Under the pieces are notes generated by a model. That model searched no databases. It worked only from the letters and a program-made list of their open reading frames with translations, and was not told the DNA's origin. The position numbers and the translations under genes were made by a program. Shown here piece by piece: positions 6,461-10,436 of a stretch of 10,436 nt of DNA. Position 1 is the first letter of the stretch. Every line of letters starts with the position of its first letter. Source of the DNA: Pseudanabaena sp. CAN_BIN31 (GTDB taxonomy: Bacteria > Cyanobacteriota > Cyanobacteriia > Pseudanabaenales > Pseudanabaenaceae); the NCBI GenBank assembly GCA_026785865.1, contig JAJAZG010000039.1:1-10436 (forward strand). The letters run 5' to 3'.

Positions 6461-7063
6461 ATGAGCGATCGCCAATATATTCTCTTTTATAAACCCTATG
6501 GCGTTCTGTCTCAGTTTACTGATGACAGCGCAACGCCACGCCCCACTTTAAAAGAATATATTGACATTCCTGAAGTGTATTCAGTGGGGAGATTAGATTT
6601 TGATAGTGAAGGATTATTACTTCTGACCAATGACGGACAGCTAAAGCATCGTTTAATCGATCCCCAGTTTGAGCATTCGCGGACTTATTGGGTACAGGTA
6701 GAAAAAATTCCTACAGAATCAGCTTTGCAAAGTTTACGCGATGGAGTCACGATTCAAGGATATCGAACTAAACCCGCGATCGCAAAGTTATTAGACTCTG
6801 AGCCACATTTACCAGCGCGTGAGCCGCCAATTCGGTTTCGGGCAAATATTCCGACTGCTTGGCTAGAACTAACCTTAACAGAAGGAAAAAATCGTCAAGT
6901 TAGAAAAATGACCGCCGCCGTGGGATTTCCGACTTTGCGCTTAGTGCGCGTAGCGATCGCCCATTTGCGCCTAGAAAACCTTGCTGTCGGACAATCGCGA
7001 ATATTAACCGATCGCGAATTACAAGAACTGCGCCTGAAAGTGAACCCGCGCAGCCTGAGATAA
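6461..7063 (+). CDS. rluE: RluE-type rRNA large-subunit pseudouridine synthase
   Basis: This enzyme isomerises a uridine in 23S rRNA to pseudouridine. In E. coli RluE modifies U2457 in the peptidyl-transferase region; the same target is inferred here. The 200 residues form the compact RsuA/RluE-family catalytic domain without an S4 RNA-binding domain. The opening ILFYKPYGVLSQFT matches RluE. The catalytic aspartate is Asp46 in GRLDFDSEGLLLLTNDG. PPIRFRANIPTAWLEL and EGKNRQVRKMTAAVGFPTLR (141-160) are family signatures. ATG 6461 gives the expected start; only a weak GGAA precedes it. Its last 45 bases overlap the 3' end of the convergent LipM-like gene. A paralogous RluB/RluF role is less likely because those carry an S4 domain. 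Confidence 0.9.
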   Translation: MSDRQYILFYKPYGVLSQFTDDSATPRPTLKEYIDIPEVYSVGRLDFDSEGLLLLTNDGQLKHRLIDPQFEHSRTYWVQVEKIPTESALQSLRDGVTIQGYRTKPAIAKLLDSEPHLPAREPPIRFRANIPTAWLELTLTEGKNRQVRKMTAAVGFPTLRLVRVAIAHLRLENLAVGQSRILTDRELQELRLKVNPRSLR

Positions 7064-7717
7064 AACTTCTATTAATTCAGGAATTAATACTTCCTGCGGA
7101 TTTTGTTTAAGTTCTTGATATCCCGCGATTGGGACTTCTGCTTCAAATAGTTCGGTTAATAATTTATGATCTGGCGCGATCGCAATTGAGCCATGTTGCA
7201 AAACTGAATTATGGCGATAAACTTGAGCGCTGCCAATCAGTTTACGTCCATCAGCAATTACTAAATCCGCATTAGTTGCCGTGGAGAAACAACTAGGATT
7301 ATGAATATAGCCGCGTCCTGATTGTCCATAATTTAAATTTATTCCCAATTCCGCGAAACCTTGAATCAGAAATTCACAAATATATTCATATACTTCGCGA
7401 TGCGATCGCCTTTCACCGTCAATATCAACATTGGTAATCACCGCATAGGTGAGATCGCCTTTGTGTAACACCGCCCTGCCGCCACTAGGACGGCGCACGA
7501 TATCGAGATTATGTTTTTGGGCGATCGCATTCCAGCGGTCGGGATATTGTTTTTGATGAAAACCTAAAGAAATCGCAGGAGGATTCCAGCGATAAAACCT
7601 TAAAATTGATGGTGATTGCGGATCTTGACTATGGCGATCAAGCAAAGAATTATCAAGATCCATATGTAGCTTTCCCGATGATTCAGAATACGGAAGAAAC
7701 TGCCATAATTTTTTCAT
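7019..7717 (-). CDS. Biotin/lipoate A/B protein ligase family protein (LipM/LplA-like)
   Basis: The family attaches octanoyl or lipoyl groups to the lysine of lipoyl domains (pyruvate dehydrogenase E2, glycine cleavage H protein) in the cytosol. The 232 residues show RFYRWNPPAISLGFHQ (40-55), the ligand-binding loop RRPSGGRAVLH (75-85), Cys143 in SCF, and the conserved lysine Lys159 in GRKLIGSAQ, followed by LQHGSI (173-178). A cysteine placed just before the GRK-GSAQ motif is a feature of LipM-type octanoyltransferases, which use a thioester intermediate. LplA ligases lack it, so transferase is my first choice, with ligase as the alternative. The start at ATG 7717 matches the usual N-terminus of cyanobacterial members. 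No Shine-Dalgarno sequence is visible. A terminator lies 18 bases upstream, so the promoter must be in the narrow AT-rich gap or within the terminator region. The 3' end overlaps rluE by 45 bases, antisense. Confidence 0.85.
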   Translation of the reverse strand: MKKLWQFLPYSESSGKLHMDLDNSLLDRHSQDPQSPSILRFYRWNPPAISLGFHQKQYPDRWNAIAQKHNLDIVRRPSGGRAVLHKGDLTYAVITNVDIDGERRSHREVYEYICEFLIQGFAELGINLNYGQSGRGYIHNPSCFSTATNADLVIADGRKLIGSAQVYRHNSVLQHGSIAIAPDHKLLTELFEAEVPIAGYQELKQNPQEVLIPELIEVLSQAARVHFQAQFL

Positions 7718-7734
7718 ATTTTTATATAGCTACG

Positions 7735-7760
7735 AAAAAGCACCCAAAGGGTGCTTTTTT
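7735..7760 (-). terminator. Rho-independent terminator after the YbjN gene
   Basis: AAAAAGCACCC, a three-base AAA loop and GGGTGCTTTTTT form an 11-bp stem with symmetric A and T tracts. It lies 14 bases beyond the stop of the minus-strand YbjN gene and separates it from the LipM-like gene on the same strand. Confidence 0.88.
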
Positions 7761-7773
7761 GTGTCACACAATT

Positions 7774-8238
7774 TTAAGCTTTAAAGCTTTCTACTAAAAA
7801 TTCATCGCTTGCATCGGCGACCGATGCCACAATCGTGATAATGCGTGAGATTTCCGCAGGCGAAAGATCTTCGACAGAGCGAGAACACAGCACTAGTACT
7901 TGGTCATTTTGGATCGCATACCGAGCTTCAAAGGTTTCAGATGCATTTTTTTCCAATAGCCAGCGCGTCATTTTCGCTTCATCTTTAAATGGTGCAGCTA
8001 GTACGGTCGAAAACACAGTGAAGGTGTCAGTCGGCTCGGTTCCAGTAATATTGACCACTACTTCCACAGTGCCATACTGAAATTTCCACGTATCCTCGGT
8101 CTGGTTTTCAAGTGCCGAATCATCAGCATCCATACTAGCAATCACAGTTTGGATCGTTTGCACAATGTGACTAACAGGCGGTGCAAAACTAGATGTTGCT
8201 TCTACAGGAGTTGTTGGCGATTCTGTTGCGAAGGTCAT
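7774..8238 (-). CDS. YbjN-domain protein, cyanobacterial type
   Basis: This 154-residue soluble, acidic protein matches the short cyanobacterial YbjN family, whose fold resembles type III secretion chaperones. Visible signatures are a Thr/Pro/Ser-rich N-terminal tail, EDTWKFQYGTVEVVV, the central FEARYAIQNDQVLV and SRSVEDLSPAEISRIITIVA, and an acidic C-terminus. E. coli YbjN affects stress and motility gene expression, but the cyanobacterial role is unknown and no catalytic residues are apparent. I chose ATG 8238, which starts MTFATES. An upstream in-frame TTG at 8265 would add nine residues, overlaps the start region of a likely promoter (8270-8297) and is rejected. No strong Shine-Dalgarno sequence is seen. 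It is transcribed away from guaA and ends at a good terminator. Confidence 0.85.
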   Translation of the reverse strand: MTFATESPTTPVEATSSFAPPVSHIVQTIQTVIASMDADDSALENQTEDTWKFQYGTVEVVVNITGTEPTDTFTVFSTVLAAPFKDEAKMTRWLLEKNASETFEARYAIQNDQVLVLCSRSVEDLSPAEISRIITIVASVADASDEFLVESFKA

Positions 8239-8269
8239 AGTTAAATATCTGGTTACTATCTGCAAATAG

Positions 8270-8297
8270 TGTATAGCAAACGTTCATGTTTGTCATA
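8270..8297 (-). promoter_or_regulatory. Candidate promoter for the YbjN gene
   Basis: On the minus strand TATGAC (8292-8297) and TATACA (8270-8275) are spaced 16 bases apart, giving a start near 8262, about 25 bases before ATG 8238. The -35 match is modest. Confidence 0.35.
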
Positions 8298-8321
8298 AAA
8301 CCCACAACAGATGTTATGTCT

Positions 8322-8423
8322 TTAATAACGGGATTTGAAAGTGAAATTTTGCTTGTTAACCACAAACACTGACAAAGCGAAAATTGGTAACAAGGCGATC
8401 GCGGTCATAACTTTTTTACGCAT
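8322..8423 (-). CDS. Possible 33-residue single-pass membrane peptide
   Basis: An ATG at 8423 opens a 34-codon frame ending in TAA. The peptide starts with the basic MRKK, continues with a hydrophobic helix (about residues 6-22, around TAIALLPIFALSVFVV) and ends with a polar, basic tail. This is the layout of a small bitopic membrane protein or a signal-peptide-like peptide. The weakly purine-rich GAAGAAAAAG precedes the start as a possible ribosome site. It contains a HIP1 octamer. It lies 84 bases upstream of the YbjN start on the same strand, in what would otherwise be an intergenic gap. I do not recognise a family; chance is a real alternative at this length. Confidence 0.4.
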   Translation of the reverse strand: MRKKVMTAIALLPIFALSVFVVNKQNFTFKSRY

Positions 8424-8567
8424 CTTTTTCTTCAATATAAAGATTCAACATAAAGACGTACCATTTTGCTAGCATTGTACGAATAGCTACTTTTTTTGCC
8501 GCGATAGGCTTCCCGAAAGGCTCACTATCCCATTAAATGCTATCTCATTAAGATAGAGGTATCTACT
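8424..8567 (+). promoter_or_regulatory. Leader and probable promoter region of guaA
   Basis: This gap carries AT-rich DNA, the GATAG/CTATC inverted pair around 8500-8530 with GGCTTCCCGAAAGGC between, and a 6-bp hairpin CTATCT/AGATAG (8540-8556). The hairpin ends where the ribosome site GAGG (8556-8559) begins, eight bases before the GTG start. No purine riboswitch core is recognisable. A specific promoter cannot be fixed by eye. Confidence 0.4.
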
Positions 8568-10241
8568 GTGGTTTCTTCCCCTCCCATATCATCGAATATC
8601 TTACTAAATCTTGAAGGGTCACTTTCTTCTAGTATAAATTCGCCCAGCATTGATTCTGACATTACCAGAGACAATACAAATATTCGTTCAATGATCGCAA
8701 TTCTTGATTTTGGATCTCAGTACTCGGAGCTAATTGCTCGTCGTATTCGTGAGACACAGGTTTATTCCGAAGTTTTAACCTATCACATGTCAGCCGAAGA
8801 TCTGAAGAAGCTTAATCTTAAGGGGATTATTTTATCAGGTGGTCCAAACTCAGTTTATGACGAAGGCGCTCCTCAATGCGATCCTGAAATTTTTAATTTA
8901 GGAATTCCTGTTTTAGGCGTTTGCTACGGAATGCAACTGATGGCAAAGCAACTCGGCGGTACTGTCGAGCGTGCCGATCGCGGCGAATATGGTAAAGCAG
9001 AATTATTAATTGATGATCCTACAGATCTGCTCACCAATGTAGACACAGGCACAACCATGTGGATGAGTCATGGTGATTCTGTAATTGATTTGCCAAAAGG
9101 ATTTGAAATTTTAGCCCACACCGCTAACACTCCCTGTGCGGCGATCGCCAATCATCAGAAAAATCTTTACGGTGTCCAATTCCATCCTGAAGTCGTACAT
9201 TCCATTGGTGGCATGGCGATGATTCGCAATTTTGTTTATCATATTTGCGAATGCGAACCAAACTGGACAACCGATGCTTTTATCGAAAATTCAATTCGCG
9301 AAATTCGCGCTCAAGTTGGTGATAAAAAAGTATTGCTAGCGCTTTCAGGCGGCGTAGATTCTTCAACGCTGGCTTTTTTATTGCATAAGGCGATCGGCGA
9401 CAAACTTACTTGTATGTTTATCGATCAAGGCTTTATGCGAAAGCTGGAACCAGAGCGTCTAGTCAAGCTTTTTGAAGAGCAATTTCATATCAATGTTGTG
9501 TATGTAAATGCTCGCGATCGCTTCTTGAAGAAACTCGAAGGAATTACCGAACCTGAGCAGAAGCGGAAGTTGATCGGTGGTGAATTTATTAGTGTATTTG
9601 AAGAAGAATCCCAACGCTTCGGACCATTCGACTTCCTTGCTCAAGGTACACTCTATCCAGATGTAATTGAATCGGCTGATACTAACGCTGATCCTGTGAC
9701 AGGCAAGCGTGTTGCCGTCAAAATCAAGAGCCATCACAATGTGGGCGGACTTCCTGACAATCTTCGATTCACCTTAGTGGAACCACTTCGCAAACTTTTT
9801 AAAGATGAAGTGCGGAAGCTGGGAACTGCGCTCGGACTTCCCGAAGAAATCGTCAAGCGTCAGCCTTTCCCCGGACCTGGTTTAGCAATCAGGATTATTG
9901 GTGACATTACGAGCGATCGCCTCAATACTTTGCGCGATGCTGACTTGATCGTGCGTCAAGAAGTCAATCGTTCAGGACAGTACAATAATCTCTGGCAAGC
10001 ATTTGCGGTGTTATTGCCCACAGTTCGCAGTGTCGGCGTGATGGGTGATAAGCGCACCTATTCCAATCCTGTAGTTTTGCGCCTTGTCACCAGTGAGGAT
10101 GGTATGACTGCGGATTGGGCGCGAGTTCCCTATGAGCTATTAGAGACTATTTCTAATCGGATTGTCAATGAAGTAAAAGGGGTCAATCGTGTGGTGCTGG
10201 ATATAACCTCTAAGCCACCTGGCACGATTGAATGGGAATAG
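8568..10241 (+). CDS. guaA: GMP synthase (glutamine-hydrolysing)
   Basis: This enzyme makes GMP from XMP, ATP and glutamine, the last step of guanine nucleotide synthesis, in the cytosol. The 557 residues hold both halves. The class I glutamine amidotransferase runs from about 42 to 225, with nucleophile Cys119 in GVCYGMQ and the partners His206 and Glu208 in QFHPE. The ATP-pyrophosphatase domain has the P-loop SGGVDSS at 260-266. The C-terminal dimerisation domain ends in the invariant KPPGTIEWE. About 41 Ser/Asn-rich residues precede the usual MIAILDFGSQYS start, longer than in most homologues. The GTG start at 8568 is supported by GAGG eight bases upstream. The ATG at 8691, which would remove the extension, has no ribosome site. 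The gene stands alone and is closed by a long hairpin 17 bases after the stop. Confidence 0.97.
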   Translation: MVSSPPISSNILLNLEGSLSSSINSPSIDSDITRDNTNIRSMIAILDFGSQYSELIARRIRETQVYSEVLTYHMSAEDLKKLNLKGIILSGGPNSVYDEGAPQCDPEIFNLGIPVLGVCYGMQLMAKQLGGTVERADRGEYGKAELLIDDPTDLLTNVDTGTTMWMSHGDSVIDLPKGFEILAHTANTPCAAIANHQKNLYGVQFHPEVVHSIGGMAMIRNFVYHICECEPNWTTDAFIENSIREIRAQVGDKKVLLALSGGVDSSTLAFLLHKAIGDKLTCMFIDQGFMRKLEPERLVKLFEEQFHINVVYVNARDRFLKKLEGITEPEQKRKLIGGEFISVFEEESQRFGPFDFLAQGTLYPDVIESADTNADPVTGKRVAVKIKSHHNVGGLPDNLRFTLVEPLRKLFKDEVRKLGTALGLPEEIVKRQPFPGPGLAIRIIGDITSDRLNTLRDADLIVRQEVNRSGQYNNLWQAFAVLLPTVRSVGVMGDKRTYSNPVVLRLVTSEDGMTADWARVPYELLETISNRIVNEVKGVNRVVLDITSKPPGTIEWE

Positions 10242-10258
10242 TCTCTTTTTATTACCAA

Positions 10259-10315
10259 TAAAACCAAAAAAGCTGTGGCGCACACTGCGTGTGCGCCACA
10301 GCTTTTTTGGTTTTA
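10259..10315 (+). terminator. 27-bp perfect palindrome terminator after guaA
   Basis: Positions 10259-10285 pair exactly with 10289-10315 around the loop TGC, the same loop as in the two related hairpins. The core contains AAAAAAGCTGTGGCGC and its complement. A- and T-runs on either side of the GC core make it a symmetric, probably bidirectional terminator. Confidence 0.88.
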
Positions 10316-10367
10316 AGGTTTCTTTTGTCTAGCTACATACTCCCTTCCCAGTACAAGATTAGACGTT

Positions 10368-10422
10368 GGGGGGGGGGGGGGGGCCGCCCCCGAAGATTTT
10401 GGGTTTTTTTTTTTTTTTTTTT
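10368..10422. repeat. Homopolymer cluster: 16 G and 19 T
   Basis: A run of 16 G (10368-10383) is followed by CCGCCCCC, then nine mixed bases, GGG and a run of 19 T (10404-10422). Such runs are unlike anything else in the window. They may be unstable tracts or an assembly/read artefact. No coding frame is visible here. Confidence 0.7.
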
Positions 10423-10436
10423 AATTATGTATTTAA

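Noticed and set aside
5595..8486. Repeat TGTACGAATAG at 5595-5605 and 8476-8486
   Set aside because: It is an eleven-base match with little flanking similarity and no consistent gene context; it could be chance in about 10 kb of AT-biased gaps.
8266..8567. tRNA or riboswitch in the gap before guaA
   Set aside because: No cloverleaf, T-loop GTTCGA-type motif or purine-aptamer core could be found.
9459..9737. Minus-strand frame inside guaA
   Set aside because: It is antisense to a well-conserved catalytic region and explained by codon shadowing.

Overview
This window is chromosomal DNA of a freshwater-type cyanobacterium. The octamer GCGATCGC (HIP1) occurs about 28 times by eye. The genes include cyanobacterial signature families: long-chain acyl-ACP reductase, a Ycf35 (DUF1257) homologue and a cyanobacterial YbjN-type protein. 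The base composition, HIP1 load and palindrome-rich gaps would fit Pseudanabaena or a relative, but that genus assignment is an inference.

Layout. Positions 5-1024 hold acyl-ACP reductase (alkane pathway), closed by a long hairpin. Positions 1189-2397 hold a TPR-like helical repeat protein. Positions 2619-3635 hold transaldolase, with related TTAA-centred palindromes on both sides. Positions 3706-4080 hold the Ycf35 homologue. A doubtful small membrane ORF (4092-4319, minus) and a stand-alone EAL phosphodiesterase (4443-5207, minus) follow, separated by a 32-bp perfect palindrome. Positions 5208-5861 are a 654-base gene-free stretch with a GC-rich hairpin and an ORF-less structured element that resembles an IS200/IS605 end or omega-type RNA. 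Positions 5862-6410 hold a secreted CAP-domain protein and 6461-7063 an RluE-type pseudouridine synthase. A LipM/LplA-type protein (7019-7717, minus) converges on the latter with a 45-base overlap. Positions 7774-8238 (minus) hold a YbjN-domain protein and 8322-8423 (minus) a possible 33-aa membrane peptide. Positions 8568-10241 hold GMP synthase, closed by another long hairpin. The window ends in odd homopolymers (16 G and 19 T).

How the genes relate. They are mostly independent housekeeping genes: hydrocarbon synthesis, pentose phosphate sugar exchange, c-di-GMP turnover, 23S rRNA modification, protein lipoylation and guanine nucleotide synthesis. No obvious multi-gene operon is seen. Most genes are closed by their own symmetric A-tract/T-tract hairpin, as expected in cyanobacteria, which lack Rho.

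I do not see a defence system, a biosynthetic cluster or a CRISPR array. The features most worth following are the dispersed TGC-loop palindrome family at gene 3' ends, the ORF-less RNA-like element near 5611-5786, the unlisted 33-aa ORF, and the homopolymer tail.
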